Shown here: piece after piece, positions 34,355-45,093 of the stretch
How the letters are laid out: each line of letters opens with the position of its first letter
Position numbering within the stretch: the stretch's first letter is position 1
NCBI GenBank assembly: GCA_964059195.1
Contig: CAXKWD010000002.1
Span: 154,583,042-154,647,041, forward strand
DNA length: 64,000 nt
Direction: 5' to 3'
Source: Ectobius pallidus
Taxonomy: Eukaryota; Arthropoda; Insecta; Blattodea; Ectobiidae
Notes under the pieces: model-generated
Seen by the model: the letters and a program-made list of their open reading frames with translations, nothing else
Told to the model about the DNA's origin: nothing
The model's database searches: none
Position numbers and translations under genes: made by a program

Positions 34355-35160
34355 AATGTTTTAAAGAATAATTCTCACACGTTTGCAATCCTAGGCAAAG
34401 CAACACCACGAAATCTCTGCTCTGAGTTCGACATAGCCTCGCTTTTATTCCCGTACGACTAGTAGAAATTTTAGGTGCAAAATCATGTGCATAGCCATGA
34501 AAGGGCTGTTATAATTATGTTCGTGTACGTGCAGGTATGATAAATTGATTTACATACCCTATATACCGATACACAGACTATATCGTGATGCATGCAGTCA
34601 TTCACTTAAATTTGGCCTAGGACCACTGGTTTTCCATATTTCATTTATTTGTTGCCTTTTTGTTCAGTAATAAAAGTTTATAAGGATAAAATGGAATATT
34701 ATATTGCATATATATGTCGTTTGAATTCAAACTGATTTCAAACACCATAAATACTGTACTAATCATACTAATCGTGGTTACGCCTACTAGCCTACTCGAT
34801 GGACCTGGTTTGGTTGAGGTAAGAAAGAAAAGTCATTTCTAGCGATGTTACAGCACAGTATTTGCAAAGATATGCACCATCGTTCATTCTTCAAATAGAC
34901 CCCACCTGTCTCTCATTATTCTTTATGTTCAATTAGCTTTTGGCCTAGATATCGTAAATATGATACATTACGCTGATCTCCATCTTGGAAAGAAAACAGC
35001 GGTTTTCTCACTTTACAGCTCCTTCACGGCCGGTTTGCATCTTACCGCGATAAAAGTCGAAACCGAGCACGGTGCAACGAAAGTATGACATTACCGGGGT
35101 AAACTAAGCAACTTTACCGCGGTATTCTGAATACCGAGGTTGGTGCACTCGGCCATTAGT
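34355..35160 (-). repeat. Repeat X, copy in H3
   Basis: Antiparallel partner of 28845-29500, continuing to a terminus-like TTGGTGCACTCGGCCATTAG at about 35138-35158. A GC-richer stretch with CCGCGGTA-type motifs lies at 35030-35140. Confidence 0.75.
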
Positions 35161-35480
35161 ATATTAGTTTATATATTTAGTGATATACTGTAACCAGGAA
35201 ATGTGAGACAATCTTATTTTCACTGCTTCTTTTGATTGTTTATGCTTTCTTTCTTCAATTGTATAATATTGTCCTAAAGCAAGTTTACACAAATTTAAGT
35301 CAATTTTGTTAAGTTAAACTTTACAAGTATTATTCCTATGTAGCACATTCAAATTCATTAAACCGATTATTCTACCCGAAAACGATATTTTGGACAAAAA
35401 CCTAAAAAAAACTATTTCACCTAATGGAAAACCTAAAACGGTGTTTTTAAAAACCTAAAAATCCGGTCCCTAGTTATAAG

Positions 35481-35918
35481 CCATTCATTTTATACATAGA
35501 ATTGGATTTTTTGGTCTTGCCTCGCGAATAATGCGACTTGGAAACGAGCCTGATACTGTAATGCGCACTACTGCAATTCAGCCGTGTACTCTACACTAGA
35601 ATATGCTATATTAAAGGTAGTGGGAGTTATATCAATGTTTCATATCACATTTTAAAAGTACTAATTATATTTAATGTTGTAATTATGTTATAATGAATTT
35701 TCGTTAACTAATTTAATCCTAAAATATTATGTAAATAAATTTTTTATATTAGGCCTACTTTACTTAAAGTTTATTGTGAATACTTGTATTATAGTGATTA
35801 TTATTGTAAACTTCTAAAAACTAATTCTTGCATATTACGAAAATAATTATTTCGTTCATATTGAACTGCTGAAATTTGGTGGGTTTGTTCCCGGTTTTCT
35901 TCATATCTATTTTGTTTT
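35481..35918. other. No gene recognised
   Basis: AT-rich spacer between H3 and the split R copy. It carries TAGGCCTA at 35750. Confidence 0.5.
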
Positions 35919-36060
35919 AGGTAGATTTCGAAGAAAAATCTACCGATTGCAATGGATACCATGTCATGATTTTCGAAAAATTCTTTCATATCTTTACGTT
36001 TCATGCTCCCCTAAGTACGAAACCACCGCCCGTTCAAAAAAAAATTGTGATATATATATA
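35919..36060 (-). repeat. Repeat R copy 3, outer part
   Basis: GGTAGATTTCGAAGAAAAAT...CGATTGCAATGGATACCAT...CCTAAGTACGAAACCACCGCC is the inverse of the end of R (47130-47271). The rest of this copy resumes at 43275 on the other side of the mariner insertion. Confidence 0.85.
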
Positions 36061-36097
36061 CGAGGGATGTTCCAAAAGTAAGTTTCGTCGTTTTTAC

Positions 36098-36780
36098 TTT
36101 CTCCCATATAGGCTACGTAGTATAGAGAAAGTATTGTGATCGTGACAAAAAATCGAAGTCGAGATAACACCGGGAGAGCATGTTTCATGAAGCCTAGAAA
36201 CCGAAAAAAGTATTTTTGGAATGACGTCTGTCCGTCTGTCTGTCTGTCTGTCCGTCTGTCCGTCTGTCTGTGGACAAGCACAGCGGGTAAACGGCTCGTT
36301 GTATTTACTTCATTTTTTGAAATAAGGACTTTTTCGAAATTTTGTCGAACCGCCCAGAAATTTAGCTTTAAAACTGAAATATTAAGGGGACTTTTCATGA
36401 AAACTTTTTTAAAATTTTTGATTTTTGAAAAAATGGCTCTAACGATTTTAATAAAAATTGAAAATTGGAAACTCTTATCTATGACCAATAAAATGGCTAT
36501 ATCCGTATTTCTGCAAAAATGACTTAAGGGGTACTTTACTCGTATCCATTTTCAATTTTTGTAGATTATATCCATTACTGTAGGCGATACAGGAAAACCT
36601 ACCACAGTAAAGTTGTAGAGAAATTTAAAATGAACATTTTTTGTTTAACACATTTCTTTATACATTTAATAGATATCAAGATAAAAACGAAATAAGGACG
36701 GCTTAAATGCGAATTTCATAACATACATGTCAATTGAAATATGAATGACATTTTGTTGCCCCTAGCAACAAGAAAACTAT
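36098..36780. repeat. Dispersed repeat with GTCTGTC tract
   Basis: The first 135 bp (CATATAGGCTACGTAGTATA...GGAATGACGTCTGTC) recur at 60783-60912. A (GTCTGTCC)-type tract lies at 36228-36272. The frames over it (36136-36522 and the reverse) are unlikely to be genes, because the other copies do not preserve them. Confidence 0.6.
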
Positions 36781-38672
36781 TAGTCCATGTGCCAGACCCC
36801 TAAAATCGACCATGTCATTATAATTTGGGGGGACTGAATGAAACTTATACCACACGTTCCTGGGGTCATGTGGAGCAAAAAAGTCGGGGGGGGGCCATCA
36901 TGAGGAGGTAGCTTTCAAAAATGGCGGCCATTCAAAATGGCGGACGCTTGTGAATCTTTAAATTCAAATATCTCGGGACTGGGTTCATCAATCTTGAATT
37001 TTGTTTTTCAAAATGTAGGTTATTCTTCTGGCTACATGTTTGTTCAACATGTATGTGGCCAAAAAAACAATATTTATTGGTCAAAATTCTAAAAATCGGA
37101 AATATAGATTTTTTGACATTTACGTTTTGCGGTTTATTACTCTAACCGTTGGGTATATCGAAAAAGTGTCTGAAACAAACGTTGTAGAGAAACATCTCAC
37201 CTTTAAAACGCAAAAATGAAATCGAAGATCGGATCAATAGAATCCGAGATATCCAGATTCAAAGCGGGCGGAGCGGGGTTGAGCATGTTGACCGAGCGCT
37301 CGGTGCAGCCTAGTGAGAGGCGAGACTTGGCGTAAAATTCTGCGCTTTATTTATTTTCAGCCTCAGTAATTGCTTTATTACTAGATAAATTTACATTATC
37401 TACTAATGTGCACTATTTTTAACATGATTATTAAGCACTTTCTCATAAATACAATTAACAACTAAGTTATATTGTTTATCTGGGAAATGGTCGTCAATAA
37501 TTACCAACTCATATAATATACTGTCAAGGCTTTTATATCCGATTTTTAAGATGAAATCGTTAAAGGAACTTCAAATAGTCAAAATAATTAAGAAAAGGAA
37601 AAAGTATTACAATTTAGGTATGTATCGGAGACTTTTAACAATACTTTCAGAAATGAACACAGGACGTAAGCAACTAAGAAATAAAAATTCCTATAAAATG
37701 CCTTATAGCCTATAATATTATGAACAATCTTGAAATAAGTCTTCTTCACAAGAATCACTGTAATCAGTTATTATAATTGCACTCTTCCTCATCTGCTGTT
37801 GCTTTGGTACACCCCTTGCACCCACAGCTCTCGGTGCATCGGATTTGAGTAATAAGTACAATTAACAATTATACAATTTATCTGGGAAATGAACATCACT
37901 AATTATGAACTATACATCCCTGAACTCTGTACTTCAAGATGAACATGTTCAAGCCTCTCTACTTGATACATCTTCTTACAAGTAATGAAGAAATGCTGTC
38001 CTTTCGGATGAAATATATCGCCCTAGTGGAGCTACTTTCCGTTTTTCTTCGGACCAATCGAGAAGGCATTTTTTTTCTGTTTTTAGCTGCTGTTGAAAAA
38101 ATTGTGCCCTGAATTTTTGCGCTGGATAGAGTGAACTACTCACATTATCTATCATAACACTTTCTTGAATTATCTAAACTAGAAGGAGAGCCCATATGTT
38201 CACCAATATTATGTAGAAGGAGGTTTTCAGTACAAATAAGAAGCAACAACCCATTTTCTAGAATTCCAGTGGACCAAGCCATCAAAGAGACTGTAAACAA
38301 AGACACCCAAACTCCAGAAGGTACTAAGGATTTCAGTCTGAAAAAGTAGGCTGTAGTACGGTAATATGTTAATGCTGAATAAGAGCTAAAGAACCTCCTC
38401 AGCATTCTTTCATCCAGAGAAACAGATCAGTGCCACCCTGACCTCCAAAGCCCAAGGACACTTAGAGATGAGAAAGACGTGACAACTCTCACTGACCTTC
38501 TAGCCGAGTGGACGAACCCCTTCGATCCCAACCCTTAAGATATTGTACATTTGCCTGCTGGAATATATGTTCTTCTGATCACATTGATTCGGAAAACAAG
38601 GGGAAAATAGCTTATTAAGAGTTCACGTTTCGGGTAGCTAAAGGAGAAGGGTTTCATAAACGTATTAAGAAA

Positions 38673-40260
38673 GTGGGTCTTAAGATTAGTAGACTAAAGA
38701 AGAGCAAAAAAACCAAGGTTGAAAACAAAGAAGTAATCCTCCAGTGCAATCGAAATTTATTCAGCAAAATGACCTTTATTGCAGAAAACCAAGAACTTGA
38801 CATGATGGAAGGATTCAGATATCCTCTGGCACCGGCGAATGTTAATGGGCCTTTGAAGAAAACCTACAAATCAGTATTATCTAATTTTTTGGAAGTATAC
38901 ACCACCCCTGCCAGTCTGCCGGAAAAAGATTTGGCCTGCATCATTGATTCAATAGCCGTGCTTCAGTCCATCAAAGGATAACAAAAAACGTTTTACGAAT
39001 TCTCAACGAATTTTCTCAAGCAGGTTTTTAATATAGGTCGGAGGGTTGACATATATTATTCAGAGGTTTCGATCAAATCTTTGGAGCGGGAAAAAAGCGG
39101 AACAGCTGAAGGTATCAAATTTAGTGAAATCAAGTGTGGCTACAGAGTGGTTTGTTAGAGGACGCTTCTAAGGAACAGTTACGGCAAAAATATAATGATA
39201 AAATTATTTTTTTGCAGTTTGTAAGAGGAGAAATTTGAAAACATAATTGGAAACCTAGAAATCTTCGCAGCAGTTGGTGAGATCTGCTTCATGATCATTT
39301 ATATTAGGAGCAAAAATGTTCCTGAGCTGTTCTGCACTCAAGAATAAGCTGATTCCAGAATGATGCTGCATGCAAGGAACGCCGCTACATCATCTGAATC
39401 AGTTCTTTGCTTTTTAATCAATACAGATGTATTAGTTTTGGCTGTAGGTTTTTGCAAAACCATAAAAAGCAAAAACTTCTGAATCGGGAAACAAACAAAA
39501 CAGTTTTAACAGATATGCAAGTTTCCCAGATAGTATCTGCCTTAGGCGAACAGCTTTTTACAGCTCTTATTGGGTATTACTGCTGGTCTGGCTGCGACAA
39601 AATCAGTGCTTTAGCTGGCCAGGGGAAAGTTAAAAGCTTTTGTGCAGAAAGGAACAAAGATTTATTGAAGCAATCAGGAAGTTAGGCAAAGATTGGATGA
39701 TTTATAATGATGTTGATGACAGCAAAGAAAAATTTGTCTTCCAGTCGTATGCCCCCAAACGCAAGGTGAAATGAGCTGCGCTACCAGATGTTCAGAGGGC
39801 CAGATTGAGAGCTTCCAAATGTCTCTTTGTAAAGACACCTTGAGAAAACACAATAAACGTGCCAACTAAAACTAAACTCCGTGGCGCTACATCCCTGGAG
39901 GGACTTGGCCTACCACCCGACCGCTGCGTCATCTCCCGTAGGCAGATGGCAGGATTGGGGGGCATGTGGTCAGCATGCCGACACCCACGGCCGTTATTGG
40001 TGGTTTTCATGACCGGAAACGTGCCAACTACCTGGCCGGAATTTTGATGAAAAGCCTGGAAACCAAACCACTAATTCTGGACACTTTTGCTCATGGGTGA
40101 GAAAAGGACACATCAGATTCAGGTAACTTATCAGTCAAGTGGATGGAAGGTCTGCCAGTACCGTCGTGCGTACTTTCCTTTTTCCGGTGCCATTGCAAGA
40201 TCAACTGTGCACCAGAAAGTTACTCGTGCTTAACAACTCAAATCTGAATCATCGAGAGCT
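38673..40260 (+). pseudogene. XPG/FEN1-like transposon nuclease relic
   Basis: Segments in order, in shifting frames: an N-terminal frame 38673-38981 (FRYPLAPANVNGPLKKTYKS, then LACIIDSIAVLQ); TFYEFSTNFLKQV and RRVDIYYSEVSIKSLERE (about 38985-39090); INTDVLVLAVGF (about 39418-39453), matching the DTDLLVLL block; GYYCWSGCDKISALAGQGKV (39572-39631), matching GCD; and FFRCHCKINCAPESYSC (about 40171-40230), a cysteine-rich CXC-like end. The motif order is that of a widespread invertebrate transposon protein family. XPG/FEN1 fold and Academ membership are inferences from the DxD and GCD blocks. Several stops and frameshifts make it non-functional. Confidence 0.7.
39869..40016 (-). repeat. 5'-truncated SINE with 14-bp target duplication
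   Basis: The inverse of the body of the SINE at 171-448 (CTCCGTGGCGCTACATCCCT...). It is flanked by exact AAACGTGCCAACTA (39855-39868, 40017-40030). The tRNA head is missing, as expected of a truncated target-primed insertion. Confidence 0.9.
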
Positions 40261-40567
40261 GTTGGTGCAAGGGGTTTGCCGAAGCAACGGCAGTTGAGGA
40301 CGAGAGCAATAATTATAATACCTGACTTCAGTGATTCTAGTGAAGAAGACTTAATTCAACATTGTTAATAATATTGTATAAGGTATTTTATGGGAATTTT
40401 TATTTCTTAGTTGCTTACATCCTGTGTTCATTTCTGAAAGTATTGTTAAAAGTCTCCGATACATACCTAAACTGTAATACTTTTTTCCTCTTTTAATTAT
40501 TTCGACTATTTGAAGTTCCTTTGACGATTTCATCTTAAAAATCGGATATAAAAGCCTTGACAGTATA

Positions 40568-40826
40568 TGAGGCGCCTAGAAGCCAAGGGAGATAAGTGCA
40601 CTTTTTGTTAAATGGAGTTAAATACAAATCTGTATGGCTGAGAATGACATCTGATTGGAGGACAAGGGAGATTTGCTACACAACTACTAGGTGCTGATAT
40701 CTACTGGTGGAAATAAGTACCACATCAAGACTTAGCATGTTTATTTGTTGGCCAAGGGAGATAACTGCTTTGTTTTCTCAAAAGTGTAAAAAGTGCACTT
40801 ACCTCCCTTGGCTTCTAGGCGCCTCA
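40568..40826. mobile_element. MITE in one arm of element D
   Basis: The ends TGAGGCGCCTAGAAGCCAAG and CTTGGCTTCTAGGCGCCTCA extend to about 38 bp of inverted repeat and are flanked by TA. The paired arm (about 37510-37522) shows the uninterrupted site ATATAATATACTG, an internal empty-site control. Non-coding, 259 bp. Confidence 0.92.
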
Positions 40827-41584
40827 TATTATATGAGTTGGTAATTATTGACGTCCATTTCCCAGATAAACAATATAGTTGTTAATTGTATTTATGAGAA
40901 AGTGCTTAATAATCATGTTAAAAATAGTGCACATTAGTAGATAATGTAAATTTATCTAGTAATAAAGCAATTACTGAGGCTGAAAATAATAAAAGCGCTG
41001 GATTTTACGCCAAGTCTCGCTTCTCACTAGGCTGCACCGAGCGCTCGGTCAACATGCTCAACCCCGCTCCGCCCGCTTTGAATCTGGATATCTCGGATTC
41101 TATTGATCCTATCTTCGATTTCATTTTTGCGTTTTAAAGGTGAGATGTGTCTCTACAACTTTTGTTTCGGACACTTTTTCGATATACCCAACGGTTAGAG
41201 TAATAAACCGCAAAACGTAAATGTCAAAAAATCTATATTTCCGATTTTTAGAATTTTGACCAATAAATATTGTTTTTTTGGCCACATACATGTTGAACAA
41301 ACATGTAGCCAGAAGAATAACCTACATATTGAAAAAACAAAATTCAAGATTGATGAACCCAGTCCCGAGATATTTGAATTTAAAAATTCACAGTCGTCCG
41401 CCATTTTGAATGGCCGCCATGTTTGAAAGCTACCTCCTCATGATGGCCCCCCCCCCCGACTTTTTTGCTCCACATGACCCCAGGAACGTGTGGTATAAGT
41501 TTCATTCAGTCCCCCCAAATTATAATGACCGATGGGTCTGGCACATGGACTATATAGGCCTAATGTACTTATTGTTGTGAAATG

Positions 41585-41800
41585 CAGTCAGTTTAGCTCA
41601 GTCGTAATGAACACGCCAAAACCAATTACAGTGATGTGGTATAGGCTAACAGGGAAGAGATCCTGAGTTCAAATCAAACCTCGTGGCTGCCCAAATTGAC
41701 TTGGGTTTTTCATGGTTTCCTCGTTCGCAAAGGCAAACTCCGGGTTTGTAGGACTTGTTTATTTTCCATAACTCATCGCCGCTATGTCACTGGATATTAT
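41585..41800 (+). repeat. Degraded tRNA-like SINE segment
   Basis: CAGTTTAGCTCAGTCG resembles box A and GAGTTCAAATCAAACCTCGTGG resembles box B, but they are too far apart for one intact head. The body (CCCAAATTGACTTGGGTTTTTCATGGTTTC) resembles that of the SINE at 8868. Confidence 0.5.
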
Positions 41801-42400
41801 AATCGTTTAAACTGAATATTACATAAGAAGACATCACTAAACAATAGATGCAGATGACGCGAATGAGCTGTTACTATAGACTAATGGTTCACGCAAACAT
41901 ACTAAACACGTTATATGACCTACATGCAGTTAAAGCGTGCAATATAACCTAAGTAGTAGCAGTAGTGGCGAAATTCAAATATAAGTCGCTCCTTAAGCTC
42001 CGCCCATTCGATATTCACATTTGCATGGACTGTGTGATGTATTTTGTTTCTGAGCGAAGCAGAGTGACCAACTGTCCTTGTATATTGTCGCAAGTGCCTT
42101 GTATCCCCCTCTGTACGATACACTGTTTGTAGGTTTCGAAAATGTGGCATATTATATCTCCCGCGAGGTTTGTCAGCCTGTCACCTCTCGTCTAGCGGTA
42201 TGACGTCACACCTCCAACGTCCGATCACGAGTTTCTTCATAATACGAGGACAGAAGAATTTGCTAGATCGTGGTACAAAAGAAACTGCATCGTTGAGGGT
42301 GGGTTGGGTGGGACCGATTCATCCCAAGGTGCGATTTATATTTGAATTTTCCCGTAGTATTAGTACTAATAATATTACTGCCATAGTTTTACTGCCATTG

Positions 42401-42442
<42 letters not shown>

Positions 42443-42700
42443 TCACAGTAAAAGCATTGAACATAAAGATCGACCCTGATGCTTTCCGTTCTAGATATTT
42501 GTTAGTTTTTATGAAAATGTAATAAGTAAAATTTAATTATCTCTTTAATTTACTTTTCTCTGTGCTAGCCTTTAACACGTATATGGGAGAAAGTTTGTGC
42601 AATATATTTTTGCACCATTTATTTTAAAAAGTGAAGATGGTAAAGCAGATGAAGCAAACAACTGCCATAAGAATCGACACCTGTTGCTGGTTCAACGACG
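41801..42700. other. No gene; (ATT)n at 42401-42442
   Basis: Sequence between the tRNA-like segment and the mariner coding region. It holds an uninterrupted ATT microsatellite and no supported gene. Confidence 0.5.
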
Positions 42701-42802
42701 GAACGAGCGTCAGCAGAGGAGAAACGATGCATGAGTAGAGTCCCGAAGAAGAGAGAGTAGCAGTAGACTGGCGTGCCCTAGGTTATTTGAGTACAAATCA
42801 CG

Positions 42803-43174
42803 ATGGCAGATGGACGTGTACTGAAAACGTGGTCGACAATGGAAGTACATGCTGTTATCCGGTATGAATGGGCATGTAGGACTAGTGTGTCCATCATCCA
42901 TGGACGCCTACAGACTGTGTATGGTGAAGAGGTCATGTCTCATCAAATTGTTGGTCGCTGGTGTTGCATGTTCAGTGAAGGAAGGTACCTGTTCCATGCA
43001 GTGAAAGCCGCACTCTCGGGACGTCACTTCCAAAACAATGCTGAGGTGGAGAAGGCTGTGCGACAATTCCTTGCATAGCAGGGCACCGTGTTTTACCAGA
43101 GTGGTGTCTTCAAACTGATTGCAAGCTATGACAAATGTCTCAATGTCGGTGGAGACTATGTTGAAAAATAGTGC
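42803..43174 (+). pseudogene. Mariner transposase, N- and C-termini fused by internal deletion
   Basis: MADGRVLKTWSTMEVHAVIR opens an N-terminal helix-turn-helix of mariner/SETMAR type, ending near residue 55 at the W..MFSEGR motif. The next residues (AVKAALSGRHFQNNAEVEKA) correspond to the extreme C-terminus, so the whole DDD catalytic core is missing. The frame stops at TAG 43076-43078. The family's terminal motif SYDKCLNVGGDYVEK follows directly in the same frame, up to TAG 43172-43174. This is an internal-deletion derivative that may still be recognised at its ends. Confidence 0.85.
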
Positions 43175-43274
43175 AAGGGGTATATTTCATGATTGCATGG
43201 TGTATTTGTTTTGGTAATAAAGTTTCCATGCGAAAAAAAAAAAATGACGAAACTTACTTTCAGAACATCCCTCG

Positions 43275-43795
43275 TGTATATATATATATCTTTACATGCT
43301 AGCGGCCGTAATTTTGAAGATATTTGAACCAAATTTTAATATGTTATTTCTAGGCCCAATGGGGTGGTCGGGGGAGGGGGTTGAAATTTTAAAACATTTT
43401 TATCTCGGCCCCTATGAAGTATAGAGGGAAACTTTGTTTGAATAAATTAGAGTACTCCCTATGGAGTTCACAGTGACACAACGATTCGGGGGTTTTGGGG
43501 GTACAAGTGGGGTGGGGAATGGAAATTCGAAATTTTTGAAACCACGTCTTGTGGGGTATCATTGAAAAGCTCTTGATGAGTACTCTACAAAACAATAACT
43601 AGTTTCTCGATAGCTCTAATTTAAGGCGAGATTTGAATGTTTGAAAAAGTGCTCTTTCCTCTTTTTTGCAATTATTATTGCGGGTTTGTCATGCCAAGGC
43701 TAAAGAAGAAGAGTGCTACGCAGCGACAGTAAATTAAACCAAAAGCACTTTAAAATCTACCTCAGCCTGTAGTCTTGCCTAAAGGGATTTTTTTA
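43275..43795 (-). repeat. Repeat R copy 3, remaining part
   Basis: Resumes the copy that begins at 35919-36060. It runs inversely through TTTACATGCTAGCGGCCG, CTATGGAGTTCACAGTGACA, AAAGCTCTTGATGAGTACTC and GTGCTACGCAGCGACAGTAA to GCCTAAAGGGATT. Confidence 0.88.
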
Positions 43796-44310
43796 TTCTG
43801 ATTTTCATGTTTTGGATTTGATTTTGCACTTGTGTTTCAGTTAATTTGAAATTAAAATTTTGAGTTTATGTGTTTAACAACTGTTTTCATAGCTTCTGCT
43901 TTTTTTAGCCGAACTACTGGTAACTGGGATTTTGCGAAAAGAATTTTTTGTTTCAAAATTTCAATGAAAAATGAATGGAATTCCTGTCTTTCCATTGCGG
44001 TATGATGTAAATGACCTTTCTGTGAAGTCCCTTCTTTGTTAAACTTCAAGGAGACCTGATAGAATTATTTCTTTTCCTCTTCCTTAATGCTCATGTGGCT
44101 GTGATTTAAATGCCCTACTGTTCGAAAACCCTTGTTTGTTTTCATAGCTTTGTTTATGCAGGATTGTGTGGATTGCCGGAGTAAAAACTATCTGCTGTGA
44201 GTCTGACCTAATCTGTCGTTGCGATGTTTTTTGCATAAGACTTGTGAGTGACTACACGTCTCAGCAAAAAGTCGCTGACACTTTATGCTTACTTTTTTGC
44301 ATATCCCCCT
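43796..44310. other. No gene recognised
   Basis: No supported coding sequence between two R copies. A cysteine- and leucine-rich frame here has no motif. Confidence 0.45.
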
Positions 44311-44745
44311 TTTGATTTTTAGAGTACTCATCAAGAGCTTTTCAACGATACCCCACAAGACGTGGTTTAAAAAAAAATCGAATTTCCATCCCACCACCCC
44401 CACTCGTACCCCAAAACCCCCGAATCGTTGGTGTCACTGTGAACTCCATAGGGAGTACTCTAATTTATTCAAAGTTTCCCTGTATACTTCATAGGGGCCG
44501 TGATATAAATTTTTCAAAATTTCAACCCCCTCCCCATGACCCCCCCTTCGGCCAATTTAGCTCATTGATGAACTTGTCCGGACTATTGGGCCTAGAAATA
44601 ACATAAAATTTTGTTTAAATATCTTCAAAATTATATATATATATAACAAAAAAAATTTTGAACGGTCGGTGGTTTTGTACTTAGGGAGGCATGCAACATA
44701 ATTATATGAAAGAATTTTTTGAAAGTCATGGTGGTATCGATTGCA
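44311..44745 (+). repeat. Repeat R, partial copy 4
   Basis: GAGTACTCATCAAGAGC through CCACCCCCACTCG and TCACTGTGAACTCCATAGGG to GGTGGTTTTGTACTTAGG and ATCGATTGCAATAGG. It then switches abruptly into Tc1-like sequence at about 44746. Confidence 0.8.
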
Positions 44746-45093
44746 ATAGGCCCATTGTTCGACCGCCCAGTTGGAATGTTGATGACTCCACTCTAGACGT
44801 ACTCTTCTGTGAATACTCGACAGGGGTACACATACAGCAGGTCTCCGACAATAAAGGCCTCTATATATATATATATAACAAAAAAAATTTTGAACGGTCG
44901 GTGGTTTTGTACTTAGGGAGGCATGCAACATAATTATATGAAAGAATTTTTTGAAAGTCATGGTGGTATCGATTGCAATAGGCCCATTGTTCGACCGCCC
45001 AGTTGGAATGTTGATGACTCCACTCTAGACGTACTCTTCTGTGAATACTCGACAGGGGTACACATACAGCAGGTCTCCGACAATAAAGGCCTC
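44645..45093. repeat. Perfect 232-bp tandem duplication
   Basis: The unit starting AACAAAAAAAATTTTGAACG at 44645 is repeated from 44877 with no difference that I can see through AATAAAGGCCTCT. The join lies in (TA)n. The unit spans the junction between repeat R and the Tc1 relic, so it formed after they were joined. Confidence 0.9.

Larger units (their letters stand above)
30696..35472. mobile_element. H3: large hAT-bounded composite
   Basis: The ends TAGGGGCCGGATTCTTAGG and CCTAAAAATCCGGTCCCTA are flanked by exact 8-bp repeats GTTATAAG (30688-30695, 35473-35480). Both ends, about 450 bp at the left and 280 bp at the right, match the small hAT at 13486-14647 in inverted orientation. The 4 kb between them is foreign: an inverted repeat pair (31340-31470 with 34210-34345), a THAP relic, another hAT, an R copy and repeat X. 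No hAT transposase seen. Confidence 0.85.
36781..41552. mobile_element. Element D: Academ-like long-TIR transposon
   Basis: The ends TAGTCCATGTGCCAGACCC and GGGTCTGGCACATGGACTA are flanked by a 3-bp repeat TAT (36778-36780, 41553-41555). The arms are about 950 bp: 36781-37735 pairs with 40339-41552, once a 259-bp MITE in the right arm is removed. The single-copy centre (37736-40338) carries a degraded gene of the same family as element C. A SINE fragment (39869-40016) and the MITE (40568-40826) are later insertions. Terminal bases, 3-bp duplication and protein agree with C. Confidence 0.78.
36061..43274 (+). mobile_element. Internally deleted mariner element, heavily interrupted
   Basis: The left end CGAGGGATGTTCCAAAAGTA follows TA. 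The right end CTTTCAGAACATCCCTCG is its inverse. It sits inside an R copy at its (TA)n tract. The left 40 bp and the coding region (42803-43174) are separated by a dispersed repeat (36098-36780), element D (36781-41552) and a tRNA-like segment. The span is therefore a nest rather than one unit. Confidence 0.75.

Noticed and set aside
36136..36522. 128-codon frame and its antisense partner
   Set aside because: It lies on a dispersed repeat with a GTCTGTC array. The copy at 60783 does not preserve the frame.
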